Origin: Shouchella oshimensis
GTDB taxonomy: Bacteria; Bacillota; Bacilli; Bacillales; Bacillaceae_D
Direction of reading: 5' to 3'
Assembly (NCBI RefSeq): GCF_002019765.1
Contig: NZ_KV917380.1
Coordinates: forward strand, 796,707 to 860,706
Length of the DNA: 64,000 bases
Shown here: one piece after another, positions 15,662 to 24,668 of the stretch
Position numbering within the stretch: the stretch's first letter is position 1
How the letters are laid out: each line of letters opens with the position of its first letter
Position numbers and translations under genes: made by a program
The notes under the pieces: generated by a model
What the model saw: the letters and a program-made list of their open reading frames with translations, nothing else
Database searches by the model: none
What the model was told of the DNA's origin: nothing

Positions 15662-16752
15662 GTTTGTTCAACTCCTATACAAGATTGATGAATGCGCATT
15701 CTATGTGCCATTCTCATGAAGTGCAATGCTTTCTCAAACTCTCCAAGCTTTGAATACACGTCAACTACTTCTTCTGCTAGTTCAGAAGCTTCAAAGTATA
15801 GTTCGGCTTGTTGTAATGCTTCAAGCCCTTCATTGATCATCTCTGTATCATTTAACACGTAAAGACCGAGGCTTACTTTACAGCGGATGACATATTCAGT
15901 CATATGAAGGGACTGAACTTTATGTGATATGGTATTTAATATGTCATGATTTTCTTTTTTATTCGGCTCTTTTCTTAGCTTCACATTAATGAGGTTGTAT
16001 TCTGTTTTTGCTCCGACTACCGAATCTCTATGTTCTTTAATTAGAAGTGCCTCTTCAAAATACTGGATCGCTTCATCTTGTCGGTTTTGTTTGACTCGAT
16101 TTAAACCGAGAATTCTCAAGAGAAGCGCTCGTGTAACAGGATACGGCTTAGAACGTCTAAAGGCATGTTGCAGTAAATCTTCTGCTTCTTCAAATTTATG
16201 AAGTTCCGTACTAATTCCACCTAAGAAAATATGGATGTTGAGCACAATTTCTTCATGATCGGGTTTCTTCTCAAAGATTTCAAGTGCTTGCTCAAAATAA
16301 GAAACAGCAAAGATGTATTGGTCTACTCGATAATAGCTAATAGCAGATCGATAATAAAATTCTGCTTTTTCAATTTGATCAGGTACTTGTTCTAAAAGTC
16401 TCTCTGCTATTTTATAGGAGCGAACAGCAGATTTATAACGTCCGTTATGAAATTCATTCTGCCCGTACATAAAGTAGTACATAAACTGCATGTACTCATC
16501 GGTTGCTTTGTCAGCAATCGCAATTGCTGCAAATTGTTTTTGCTCGCTTGCATTTGGTTCAATAAATAATTGATGTCTAAAGTTTACTAATTCATAATAG
16601 GACTTTACTTTTTCATCAGGAACCATTCGGTTCATCAACTGATTGACTTCATGTTTGGAAAGAATGGCTTGCTCCCGATCATAGGAAATGATGCAACTAT
16701 ACCACTCGACTATTTTAGCTCCGACTTCTGGTGCGGCTACAGTTGAAGACAT
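15658..16752 (-). CDS. Rap-family tetratricopeptide regulator
   Basis: 364 residues, the usual Rap length. The N-terminal helical bundle carries KIVEWYSCIISYDREQA and YYELVNFRHQLFIEP, matching the Rap three-helix domain. The rest is a run of TPR repeats, for example YRSAISYYRVDQYIFAVSYF and RILGLNRVKQNRQDEAIQYF, that binds the Phr peptide. Known Raps dephosphorylate Spo0F or block regulators such as ComA; the target here is unknown. A TATAAT-like -10 lies at 16788-16793 on the minus strand. The gene is followed directly by its own phr. Confidence 0.92.
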   Translation of the reverse strand: MSSTVAAPEVGAKIVEWYSCIISYDREQAILSKHEVNQLMNRMVPDEKVKSYYELVNFRHQLFIEPNASEQKQFAAIAIADKATDEYMQFMYYFMYGQNEFHNGRYKSAVRSYKIAERLLEQVPDQIEKAEFYYRSAISYYRVDQYIFAVSYFEQALEIFEKKPDHEEIVLNIHIFLGGISTELHKFEEAEDLLQHAFRRSKPYPVTRALLLRILGLNRVKQNRQDEAIQYFEEALLIKEHRDSVVGAKTEYNLINVKLRKEPNKKENHDILNTISHKVQSLHMTEYVIRCKVSLGLYVLNDTEMINEGLEALQQAELYFEASELAEEVVDVYSKLGEFEKALHFMRMAHRMRIHQSCIGVEQT

Positions 16753-16897
16753 TTGTGCAGCCTCCCTTCCTACCTGGTAGTTGTTTCATTATAACGTGTA
16801 TAACAGCAGTTGAATAGAGAAGACAGATATTTCCCAAATTTCTATGAAGGATTAGAGGCAGGTTGTCTATTTTTATGCAGTACAAAGAAGCCAATTC

Positions 16898-17974
16898 TTA
16901 AAGTTTTACGGTTATCATAATGATTTCAGAGCGACTACCAATTCTAAGGGCAGGACCCCAAAACCCAAATCCAGACGTTGTAAAAGAGTGGAGTTGATCG
17001 ATTTGTTTGTATCCCCAATCATTCTCATAGATTGCTTGAGTAAGTAAATTTCCAGGAAAGAGTTGTCCACGGTGTGTATGACCAGAAAAAATCATATCCA
17101 CATTGTAAGTAGCAGCTTCAACCGTTTCGTGTGGCTGGTGATCCATCATAATAATTGGAAGCTGTTCGTTCGCGTGTTCCATTAGTTCTGCTATACTCTT
17201 TCGGTCAAAATCAGTTTCATCTTTACGTCCAATGACGGTGAAAAGTCCATCTACATGTATGTGTTCATCTAACAAGACAGTAACTCCGTTAGAACGAAGC
17301 TCTTGTGTTAGTAAAGAAAGGTCACCCCCGTAATAATCATGATTCCCTGGGACCGCATAGACACCGAGTGGTGCATCAAGTTGTAAAAAACCATCGGCAA
17401 TTTGTTCTTCAATAAAAGCGTCCATGTTGTCATCAATAATATCTCCAGCAAGAAAAATGGCATCAGGGGATTCTTGTTCAACAAGTTGAAGGAAGCGTTC
17501 AAAATGGTTCATGCCGATAACAGTGCCAAAATGAAAGTCCGCACCAAGTAAAAAACGAATTTCTTGAGTCGGTTCCTCTGTAAGTGAAACATCATAGTGG
17601 CGAATTGTTGGTGACCAAGCGTTAAAGGAACCAATAATAAGAATGCACAAAAAGCAAAACGATAGGATATAACCAGAAAGCAGATGAATAAGAGGCTTTC
17701 TTCCAGATAGAAAATAGATCAGGTTCACGAGAGGAAGAAGGAGTAAGCTGTACCCAACAATAGTGAGCCAGTAGCCTCCTATAAGTTCCAATAGCCTTGA
17801 TGAAACAATAAATGAGGCGATGAATGCAACAGATAAAAAGACAATGATTATCGTATAAGATCTCCTGTAACCGAAACCAAAACTCCTTTTAAGCCATCGA
17901 TACCCGTTAAAGGCTACGTAGTAACAAGCAAGGCCGTAGAGACATAAAAAAAGAAAAAAGTAAACGTACATCAT
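16898..17974 (-). CDS. Membrane-anchored metallophosphoesterase (YkuE/YaeI-like)
   Basis: 358 residues from the ATG at 17974 (AAGGAG 11 nt upstream; the ATG at 17995 has no ribosome site). Four hydrophobic segments fill the first 125 residues. The calcineurin-like domain follows with GADFHFG, GDIIDD, PGNHDYYGG, MMDHQP and SGHTHRGQ, supplying the two-metal site. The first motif has Phe between the metal-binding Asp and His (ADFH). Members of this group act on UDP-diacylglucosamine or other lipid phosphates; the substrate here is unknown. It lies upstream of rap on the same strand but 145 nt away. Confidence 0.85.
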   Translation of the reverse strand: MMYVYFFLFLCLYGLACYYVAFNGYRWLKRSFGFGYRRSYTIIIVFLSVAFIASFIVSSRLLELIGGYWLTIVGYSLLLLPLVNLIYFLSGRKPLIHLLSGYILSFCFLCILIIGSFNAWSPTIRHYDVSLTEEPTQEIRFLLGADFHFGTVIGMNHFERFLQLVEQESPDAIFLAGDIIDDNMDAFIEEQIADGFLQLDAPLGVYAVPGNHDYYGGDLSLLTQELRSNGVTVLLDEHIHVDGLFTVIGRKDETDFDRKSIAELMEHANEQLPIIMMDHQPHETVEAATYNVDMIFSGHTHRGQLFPGNLLTQAIYENDWGYKQIDQLHSFTTSGFGFWGPALRIGSRSEIIMITVKL

Positions 17975-18147
17975 GATGGGCGATACTCCTTGCATCTAGA
18001 ATTATCAAAAGCATAGCATGAACACTGCAAAAGCAACAATTTAAAGTCAATCACGTAGTAGAAAGAATGGAAAGGAGTGTGGGGATGTGCAAGGACCTGT
18101 CTTGCACAAACCTTCTTGATGTTCTAAGATGAAACGAGTAAGTTAAA

Positions 18148-18240
18148 ATCACTAGGGGTGCCATAAACGGCTGAGAGAGGTAATGAACCTTAACCCTTAT
18201 AACCTGATCTAGTTTGGACTAGCGGAGGGAAGTGTATACG
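18148..18240 (+). promoter_or_regulatory. TPP (THI-box) riboswitch
   Basis: The aptamer contains the universal blocks AGGGGTGCC, GGCTGAGAGAGG, ACCCTTATAACCTGATCT and AGCGGAGGGAAGTG in the right order and spacing. It precedes a terminator hairpin and tenA, so thiamine pyrophosphate should shut off tenA by premature termination. Confidence 0.97.
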
Positions 18241-18265
18241 AATCAGTTATTAAGATGACGTGTAC

Positions 18266-18298
18266 CCACTTTCCTTATTCAGAAAGTGGTTTTTTATT
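18266..18298 (+). terminator. Riboswitch expression-platform terminator
   Basis: CCACTTTC, loop CTTATTCA, GAAAGTGG followed by TTTTTTATTTT, between the TPP aptamer and tenA. The left arm ACCCACTTTC can alternatively pair with GGAAGTGT at the 3' end of the aptamer, giving an antiterminator. Confidence 0.9.
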
Positions 18299-18318
18299 TT
18301 TAACTAAGGAGTGATTGT

Positions 18319-18990
18319 ATGTCATTTACACAGCGTATTCGTTTACGTGCAGATGCCATTTGGAAAGCGAGTCATGACCATCCGTTTGTTCAAGGCATTG
18401 GTAATGGTACATTACCAAAAGAATCGTTCAAGTATTATATGAAGCAAGACTATAAGTATTTAATTGAGTACTCGAAAGTGATGGCAATGGGAGCAGTACT
18501 TGCCCCTGATTTAAAAACAATGTCTGGCTTTGCTACAGCTCTTGAGGAAACATTAAATACAGAGATGGAGCTTCATCGTACATACGCTGAACGACTGGGT
18601 GTAAGTCGAGAGGAATTAGAAGCAACTGTACCAGGGCCAGTTACGTTAGCTTACAGTAGTGCAATGCTAGCAGAAGCACAAAAAGGGTCTCTGGCTGAAT
18701 TAATTGCATCAATCTTACCGTGTGCTTGGAGTTATTATGAAATTGGAAAAGCCCTTGCAGCTTTACCAGGGGCACTGGATCATGAGTACTATGGAGAATG
18801 GGTAAGAATGTATTCATCAGAGGATTTTGGATCCATTGCCGACTGGTTAATTGCTACTCTTGACCAGCTTGCTGAATCAAAATCAGCTGAAGAGCTTGAT
18901 CGTTTAGAAGCGATTTTCATAAATACAAGCCGTTACGAATATATGTTTTGGGATATGGCATATAAACAAGAAAGTTGGCCAGTAGCGTAA
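18319..18990 (+). CDS. tenA: Aminopyrimidine aminohydrolase / thiaminase II TenA
   Basis: 223 residues. Cys135 in SILPCAWSYYEIG is the catalytic nucleophile and Glu207 in TSRYEYMFWDMAY the second active-site residue; FKYYMKQDYKYLIEYSK is a further signature. TenA hydrolyses amino-HMP from degraded thiamine to HMP for thiamine salvage. AAGGAGTG precedes the ATG. It stands alone under a TPP riboswitch, with no other thiamine gene in the window. Confidence 0.95.
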   Translation: MSFTQRIRLRADAIWKASHDHPFVQGIGNGTLPKESFKYYMKQDYKYLIEYSKVMAMGAVLAPDLKTMSGFATALEETLNTEMELHRTYAERLGVSREELEATVPGPVTLAYSSAMLAEAQKGSLAELIASILPCAWSYYEIGKALAALPGALDHEYYGEWVRMYSSEDFGSIADWLIATLDQLAESKSAEELDRLEAIFINTSRYEYMFWDMAYKQESWPVA

Positions 18991-18991
18991 A

Positions 18992-19028
18992 AAGAACCCC
19001 GTTACGATCTATTCGTAACGGGGTTTTC
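18992..19028. terminator. Bidirectional terminator between tenA and the acyltransferase gene
   Basis: AACCCCGTTACGA, loop, TCGTAACGGGGTT flanked by an A run and a T run; serves the two converging genes. Confidence 0.95.
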
Positions 19029-20090
19029 TTAGATACTTTTAGGGTAGCTTTTCTCTCGAAATGAGACTTGAGGGGTTCTCATTTTTGTCTTCTTATTCAT
19101 CTCTTTCTTACCTAGGAACCATGGATGTTTGTTGAAAAAGACGATAAACGGTATTGTTAATAAAAGCGTTAAGCCAGTGAATAGAAGGGTCCAAGGAAGC
19201 GTATTAGCCGTATCAAGATTGACCCCAAATCCATAGTGCATCATGGCTTTTACCAAATTCAAAACGGGCATATGAACGAGCAATACAATAATGGAATTTG
19301 AGCCTAAATAGAGCAACCCTTTTGTATGTTGAAGTTTTTGAATCAACATGAGAAAAGCAATCATGCCTAAGATAGCTGCTGGATAAAACAAGTACGCTTC
19401 TCCTAAAATATTCCCACGCATATCAATGCGTTCATTAAACGATTGAATAATGTACATGATGCTAAAGAAACTGACTGCTATAGGAGCAACGATTTTCCAA
19501 GAGTACGTTTTCCAGAATGTTTTTGTTAAAAATCCAAGTCCATAAAAAACAACGGCAGTAAGAGCAACAAATCCGTTCCAAGGGAGGGCAAATTGCAAAA
19601 AGGTTGAACCATAACCTAATACAGCAGTCGTCAGCAAAAATAGTCCGATCCATTTTCCTCGGCTCAAACGATAATAGAAAAAGAATAAGAGTTCAACTAA
19701 AAATAAGCAAGTTAAGAACCAAATTGCAGGATTATAAGTTAATTGATAGTTCTCTGGTGTCGATAAAAAGATCCCGGTAAAAGGGTGGATTGGATCAACA
19801 TTCTCGCCAGGTGTAAATGGGAGGTGACGAAAAAGGACAAACCAAGTCAAATAGGTTATGGCTGAAAAGATAAAATAGGGTAGCAGTAGTCCGCGCGCTT
19901 TCTTTTTAACAAAAGTAAGTGGTGCTTGGCGACTAGGCTTGAATACCACGCCAGATAAATAGAAGAATAAGGGCATATGAAAAGCAAATAAAAAGGCGCG
20001 GAGCTCTGGATTCATCGGTGCATGACTCATAATAACGAGAATAATACCGAGTCCTTTCGCTGCATCAATCCAATGAATTCGTTTTTCCAC
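19029..20090 (-). CDS. Acyltransferase 3-family membrane protein
   Basis: 353 residues, about ten membrane segments. RIHWIDAAKGLGIILVIMSH at the N-terminus and FAFHMPLFFYLSGVVF are hallmarks of the acyltransferase 3 / fucose 4-O-acetylase-like family, which O-acylates cell-surface or exported carbohydrates using the conserved membrane His. The GTG start at 20090 is preceded by AAGGCGGTG. No glycan genes lie nearby, so the acceptor is unknown. Confidence 0.85.
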   Translation of the reverse strand: MEKRIHWIDAAKGLGIILVIMSHAPMNPELRAFLFAFHMPLFFYLSGVVFKPSRQAPLTFVKKKARGLLLPYFIFSAITYLTWFVLFRHLPFTPGENVDPIHPFTGIFLSTPENYQLTYNPAIWFLTCLFLVELLFFFYYRLSRGKWIGLFLLTTAVLGYGSTFLQFALPWNGFVALTAVVFYGLGFLTKTFWKTYSWKIVAPIAVSFFSIMYIIQSFNERIDMRGNILGEAYLFYPAAILGMIAFLMLIQKLQHTKGLLYLGSNSIIVLLVHMPVLNLVKAMMHYGFGVNLDTANTLPWTLLFTGLTLLLTIPFIVFFNKHPWFLGKKEMNKKTKMRTPQVSFREKSYPKSI

Positions 20091-20276
20091 TTTTGTTCAC
20101 CGCCTTCTCTCTGTTCATGTTCTTGTACAAGTTAGTATACGTAAGAACGAACAGATGAGAAGGGATAAACGCAACTTTACACATACCTTTAAGGGAGTGC
20201 GGTTTATTGCGGAAGCTTTGCGGTTATTTTTGAATAGTATTACGAAAAAAGATATCGTATTGTTACATTTGTCATG

Positions 20277-21173
20277 TTACTCATGTTTCGTTTTTCGTAA
20301 ATAAATCTGTGAGAAATCGCCTTTTTTGCGAAAAAAACTTGCGCTGGATCCAGTGTAACGTCGGAAAACTTTATGAAAATAATTTACATCGAGAAAGCCC
20401 ACCTCGAAAGAAATATCTTTAATGGGACGGTTCGTGTGTATTAACATAGAACAGGCTTTCCGAATTCGGAGTTCGCGAACAAATTCCATTGGTGTTGCCC
20501 CGGTTTGCTTTTTAAACAATCGTGTCAAACTATAGCGTGATAACCCAATCTGTTCAGCTACATCATCTAAAGAAATCTGTTTGTGAAAATTGGATTCGAT
20601 ATAGGAGTAGGCTTGCTGATAATAATAGGAATCCCCTTTTGGCGTATGAGAGTGCAGCGTTCGAAAGCATTCAAGTAAAAATTGATAGCCTTGGGCTGCC
20701 GCTAGGTAAGGGTCCCGAAGTCGGTCGGCTTTTGTTTCCGCATATATAGAGAACAACGAGCGAATTAAATAGCTATCTGGTGAAAGTGGGACAACTGGCC
20801 CCGTTTCTTGAATGAGACGTGACCAAATATCTTCGACTGTCGGGCCTTGCAACGCAATGTAAATAAATTCCCACGGCTCTTTCCCATCTTCAGGGTAATA
20901 GTAACGATGATCACCAGGAACAGCAATGATAAAGGCCTCATGCTGATGAACTGTAAAGGTTCGACCATCAATTTCTAACTTACCTGAACCTGCAATGGTA
21001 TATTGAAAGATTAGTGTATTATGATCTACATTTCTTGCTTGCCCATCCCAATAATAAGAAGGATCTGATCGTACTTCCCACCCAATATTCCATAAACTGA
21101 GTAAACCGGTTTCAGGTAAGAACTGAAACGTGAATGAGTGTGTACCTCTAATAAAGGCTGAGTGATCAGTCAT
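20277..21173 (-). CDS. AraC-family regulator (cupin plus two HTH), divergent from a sugar ABC importer
   Basis: 298 residues. The N-terminal cupin-like sensor (about 15-165) contains FQYTIAGSGKLEIDGR. The C-terminal AraC domain contains ISLDDVAEQIGLSRYSLTRL and ISFEVGFLDVNYFHKVFRRY. It is divergent from the importer at 21374-24460 and probably controls it. The regulator at 38691-39578 is a clear paralogue: both share LWNIGWEV near residue 28, then FQYT-AG-G and WEFIYI at matching positions. Confidence 0.9.
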   Translation of the reverse strand: MTDHSAFIRGTHSFTFQFLPETGLLSLWNIGWEVRSDPSYYWDGQARNVDHNTLIFQYTIAGSGKLEIDGRTFTVHQHEAFIIAVPGDHRYYYPEDGKEPWEFIYIALQGPTVEDIWSRLIQETGPVVPLSPDSYLIRSLFSIYAETKADRLRDPYLAAAQGYQFLLECFRTLHSHTPKGDSYYYQQAYSYIESNFHKQISLDDVAEQIGLSRYSLTRLFKKQTGATPMEFVRELRIRKACSMLIHTNRPIKDISFEVGFLDVNYFHKVFRRYTGSSASFFRKKGDFSQIYLRKTKHE

Positions 21174-21244
21174 AAGAAAATCCTCCTAGAATGGAATCAT
21201 GGTATAGACCGCAAAAAATTACCCTTGTCATAAAAAATTTTACA

Positions 21245-21274
21245 GACAACGAAAAGTGGAATCTGTTCTATAAT
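21245..21274 (+). promoter_or_regulatory. Promoter of the first sugar ABC importer
   Basis: A perfect TATAAT at 21269-21274 with a poor -35 (GACAAC, 18-nt spacing). The weak -35 fits activation by the divergently encoded AraC regulator. Confidence 0.45.
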
Positions 21275-21337
21275 AATGATATGAACCTTTTTTAAACGCA
21301 ACGTAATCGTTTTCGTCATTTTTTTAATAGTACAACT

Positions 21338-21351
21338 TGTAAACGTTTTCA
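21338..21351 (+). promoter_or_regulatory. cre site (CcpA) in the leader of the sugar importer
   Basis: TGTAAACGTTTTCA fits the Bacillus cre consensus TGWNANCGNTNWCA at every position. It lies about 57 nt downstream of the expected start and 22 nt before the start codon, where CcpA would act as a roadblock. Confidence 0.75.
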
Positions 21352-21373
21352 ATCAATCGGGGGAGTGAAAAAA

Positions 21374-22651
21374 ATGAAAAAAGTTTTTGGCGTTGGTTTC
21401 GTTTCTGCATTAGCTATCACGACATTGGCTGCGTGTGGATCAGGGTCAGACTCATCTACCGGAACTAACGGAGATGTTGTTGAGTTATCGTTTTCTGCAT
21501 GGGGCAATCCTGCTGAACTGGATGTATACAACCGGGCGGTAGAGGCGTTTAATGAAATGCAGGATGACGTTCAAGTGACGTTAACAGGCTTACCAAACGA
21601 TAATTATTTCCAAACGTTAACAACTCGTTTACAAGGCGGTCAAGCACCAGATGTGTTTTATGTCGGTGCCGAGAATATTTCTACTCTTATGTCAAATGGC
21701 ACAATTGAACCATTATCAGATTTTTTAGAAAGTGGAGATTCATACGTTACGGAAGATGAATTTACTGAAGATATCTGGGGTGCTTCAAGAAACGATGGCA
21801 TTGTTTATGGATTACCAGTTGATTGTAACCCTATTCTCATGTACTACAACAAAGCATTATTAGAAGAGAACAATATTCCGTCTCCTCAAGAATTATATGA
21901 GAACGGTGAATGGAATTGGGACACATTTGAAGACATCACGGGTCAATTAAATGAATCTGGTAATCATGGGTACATGCAAGAAAGTGGTCATGGGGCGATG
22001 CTAAACTGGATTTGGACAAATGGCGGGGAGTTTGCGACTGAGGATGCTATTGTTGGAGACACTGATGGAAAAACGATGGAAGCATTTGAATATGTTGATC
22101 GAATGATAGATGAGGGGAACTTTACTTATGCAGGAACGATGCCTGAAGGTCAAGGAATTGAAGCGATGTTTATGTCTAACCAAGTTGGATTCGTTTCAGC
22201 TGGTCGTTGGTTAACGCCAATGTTTTTAGACACAAGTATTGATTTTGACTACATTCCATTTCCTTCTAATACAGATGAACAAATTGAAACAGCAAATATT
22301 GCTACTGCCTATATGGCGGTAAACTCAAAATCAGATCACGTAGAAGAAGCAATGAAATTCATCTCCTACTACACATCCACAGATGGACAGGAAGTACGTT
22401 TGGATGGGGAAGGGAATGCGGTTCCTTCGGTTGTTGGTATTGATGAAATTGTCTTAAACCAGGATCGTCCGGAACATGGTCAATATTTGCTAGATGCTCG
22501 TAGTGTGGGGCGAGTCATTGGTCTTGAATTTACATCTCCAGGGTTAAGTGAAGATTTAGAAGATATATATGAATTAATGATGCTTGGCGATATTGATGCA
22601 GGGGATGCGTTAGAGCAAGCAACAGCAAAAGCAAAAGCAGCGGTTGAATAA
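21374..22651 (+). CDS. Sugar ABC transporter substrate-binding lipoprotein
   Basis: 425 residues from the ATG at 21374 (GGGGGAG 8 nt upstream; the GTG at 21365 overlaps that site). An N-terminal signal ends in the lipobox LAAC, so the mature protein is lipid-anchored. LQGGQAPDVFYVG and YYNKALLEENNIPSP are typical of CUT1-family sugar-binding proteins. Two permease genes follow; no ATPase gene is present, so a shared MsmX-type ATPase is needed. Genes for a divergent AraC regulator and a cre site support sugar uptake; the sugar is not identified. Confidence 0.88.
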   Translation: MKKVFGVGFVSALAITTLAACGSGSDSSTGTNGDVVELSFSAWGNPAELDVYNRAVEAFNEMQDDVQVTLTGLPNDNYFQTLTTRLQGGQAPDVFYVGAENISTLMSNGTIEPLSDFLESGDSYVTEDEFTEDIWGASRNDGIVYGLPVDCNPILMYYNKALLEENNIPSPQELYENGEWNWDTFEDITGQLNESGNHGYMQESGHGAMLNWIWTNGGEFATEDAIVGDTDGKTMEAFEYVDRMIDEGNFTYAGTMPEGQGIEAMFMSNQVGFVSAGRWLTPMFLDTSIDFDYIPFPSNTDEQIETANIATAYMAVNSKSDHVEEAMKFISYYTSTDGQEVRLDGEGNAVPSVVGIDEIVLNQDRPEHGQYLLDARSVGRVIGLEFTSPGLSEDLEDIYELMMLGDIDAGDALEQATAKAKAAVE

Positions 22652-22710
22652 ATAGAGAAACATGGATAGGGGGAGCTTGTCTCCTCCTCTTTCTCAAAGG
22701 AGGGGTTGTT

Positions 22711-23592
22711 TTGTTTACAAAACGTGAGAAGTGGTGGGGGTACGCGTTTATTGCACCACAGATGATTGGAATGATTCTCTTTTCTTTATTACCGCTACTA
22801 TTCGCTTTTGGTATAAGCTTTATGCATTGGGACGGGTTTGGAGAACGAACCTTTGTAGGACTTGAAAATTACATTACACAATTTCAAGATACTAATTTTA
22901 GAGCGGCGTTACGAAATACAACGATCTACTCTCTCATTGTCATACCTGGAGGGATAGCTGCTGCACTTCTTTCTGCTTTAGCCCTTAATAAAGTAAAAGG
23001 AAAAGATTTTTATCGAATGTTCTTTTTTATGCCTGTCGTCACAAGCTCAGTTTCTATCGCCGTCATTTGGATGTGGTTGTTAAACGGTGATTTTGGATTG
23101 ATTAATCAAGTGCTTGCGTCTGTTGGTATTGATGGACCAAATTGGTTAACAGATCGACGTTTTGTTCTTCCATCAATCGCAATGCTAAGTATTTGGTGGG
23201 GACTTGGAACGAATATGGTTATTTTCTTAGCTGGACTTCAAGGAATTTCAAGAAGTTATTATGAGGCGGCCGAGATTGATGGCGCTTCCGCTTGGCAGAA
23301 ATTTAGAAACATTACGATGCCATTATTATCTCCAACAACGTTCTTTGTTGCGATTATGACAGTAATCGGTTCATTCCAAGTGTTTGACCAAGCATACGTA
23401 ATGACACAAGGAGGACCAGGAAACGCCAGTTATACACTCGTGCTTCATATTTTTGATGAAGCCTTTACGCGAAGTTCGTTCGGTACGAGTACGTCTGCGG
23501 CAATGATATTATTTGTCATTATTTTAATCTTTACTTTAATCCAGTTTACGGTTTCAAGAAAGTGGGTGCACTATGAAGACAACGGCAGATAA
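22711..23592 (+). CDS. Sugar ABC transporter permease (MalF/UgpA type)
   Basis: 293 residues, six membrane segments. The cytoplasmic EAA loop YYEAAEIDGASAWQKFRNIT contacts the ATPase. The start is the TTG at 22711 with AGGAGG 7 nt upstream and no nearby ATG. It overlaps the next permease gene by 20 nt, so the two are coupled and probably form a heterodimer. Confidence 0.9.
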   Translation: MFTKREKWWGYAFIAPQMIGMILFSLLPLLFAFGISFMHWDGFGERTFVGLENYITQFQDTNFRAALRNTTIYSLIVIPGGIAAALLSALALNKVKGKDFYRMFFFMPVVTSSVSIAVIWMWLLNGDFGLINQVLASVGIDGPNWLTDRRFVLPSIAMLSIWWGLGTNMVIFLAGLQGISRSYYEAAEIDGASAWQKFRNITMPLLSPTTFFVAIMTVIGSFQVFDQAYVMTQGGPGNASYTLVLHIFDEAFTRSSFGTSTSAAMILFVIILIFTLIQFTVSRKWVHYEDNGR

Positions 23593-24460
23593 CGCACAGC
23601 GCCAATTACAACCTCCTGTTCAACCAGCAGTGAAGCGAAGAGTGAAACCCTCTACGGTTTTGCTTCATCTTGCACTCATTTTAGGTTCTATTGTTATGGC
23701 AGGACCGTTTATTTGGATGGGATTGAGCAGTTTAAAGTCGTTTGAGCAAATGTTTTCCATTCCCCCCACTATTATTCCAGATCCTATTATGTGGAGTAAT
23801 TTTGTTGATTCCCTAAATGCAATGCCGTTTGGGCGAGCATACTGGAATAGCTTCTATATCTCAACTATTGTAGTGCTTAGTCAGATTATTACGTGCTCGA
23901 TGGCAGCTTATGCTTTTGCCAAATTAAAGTTTCCAGGTTCCAAAGTGTTGTTCATTGCCTTTTTAGCAACGATGATGGTGCCTATGCAAGTAACGCTTAT
24001 TCCGCTTTATCTCATATTAGATCAGCTTCAATGGGTAAATACCCATTTATCCATTATTGTTCCTAATGCACTTTTTAATGCATTTGGCGTTTTCTTACTT
24101 AGACAATTTATGCTTGGGATTCCAAAAGAAATGGAAGAGGCAGCAGTAATGGATGGTGCCAACCCTGCTTTTATCTATTTGCGGATTATGTTGCCGCTAA
24201 TAAAACCTGCTTTAGCAGCATTTGGAATCTTTTCGTTTATCGGCATCTGGAATAACTTTATCCAGCCCCTTACTTTTCTAAGTAGTACTGAGTTGTTCAC
24301 GGTTCCCCTTTTACTGGCCATGTTCAAAGGATTGTATGTTACACAATGGCCTTTACTAATGGCAGGCGCTACAATATCTGTTGTTCCTGTATTGATTGTT
24401 TATTTCTTCGCACAACGGCAAATTATCGAAGGAATTGCATTAACAGGTGTAAAGGGTTAA
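23573..24460 (+). CDS. Sugar ABC transporter permease (MalG/UgpE type)
   Basis: 295 residues, six membrane segments after a charged N-terminal tail of about 30 residues. The EAA motif is MEEAAVMDGANPAFIYLRIM. It overlaps the upstream permease gene by 20 nt and closes the importer operon before a strong terminator. Confidence 0.9.
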   Translation: MKTTADNAQRQLQPPVQPAVKRRVKPSTVLLHLALILGSIVMAGPFIWMGLSSLKSFEQMFSIPPTIIPDPIMWSNFVDSLNAMPFGRAYWNSFYISTIVVLSQIITCSMAAYAFAKLKFPGSKVLFIAFLATMMVPMQVTLIPLYLILDQLQWVNTHLSIIVPNALFNAFGVFLLRQFMLGIPKEMEEAAVMDGANPAFIYLRIMLPLIKPALAAFGIFSFIGIWNNFIQPLTFLSSTELFTVPLLLAMFKGLYVTQWPLLMAGATISVVPVLIVYFFAQRQIIEGIALTGVKG

Positions 24461-24468
24461 TTACGAGG

Positions 24469-24503
24469 GCTTATTGACGAAAAAAGGTCAATAAGCTTTT
24501 TTT
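24469..24503 (+). terminator. Terminator of the first sugar importer operon
   Basis: GCTTATTGAC, loop GAAAAAAG, GTCAATAAGC followed by TTTTTTT. Confidence 0.95.
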
Positions 24504-24511
24504 ACGATCAT

Positions 24512-24552
24512 AAAAAGAGCCACACCATCCCTAAACAAAAGGGACGATGTGG
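24512..24552 (-). terminator. Terminator for nhaC transcription
   Basis: On the minus strand CCACATCGTCCCT, loop TTTGTTT, AGGGATGGTGTGG (one mismatch/wobble region) is followed by CTCTTTTT. It lies 117 nt beyond the nhaC stop codon. Confidence 0.75.
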
Positions 24553-24668
24553 TCATGGTTTCACCTCAATTAATTGCGTGCGCAGTCATCTTCATGAACA
24601 TAACGGTTGATCGGGTACGGATTACATCGGTAACAGCTATGATCACTTTTGAAATAGCAACTGTCTTT

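Noticed and set aside
15658-16752. Rap gene as a generic TPR protein
   Set aside because: The N-terminal three-helix pattern and the directly overlapping phr gene show that it is a Rap.
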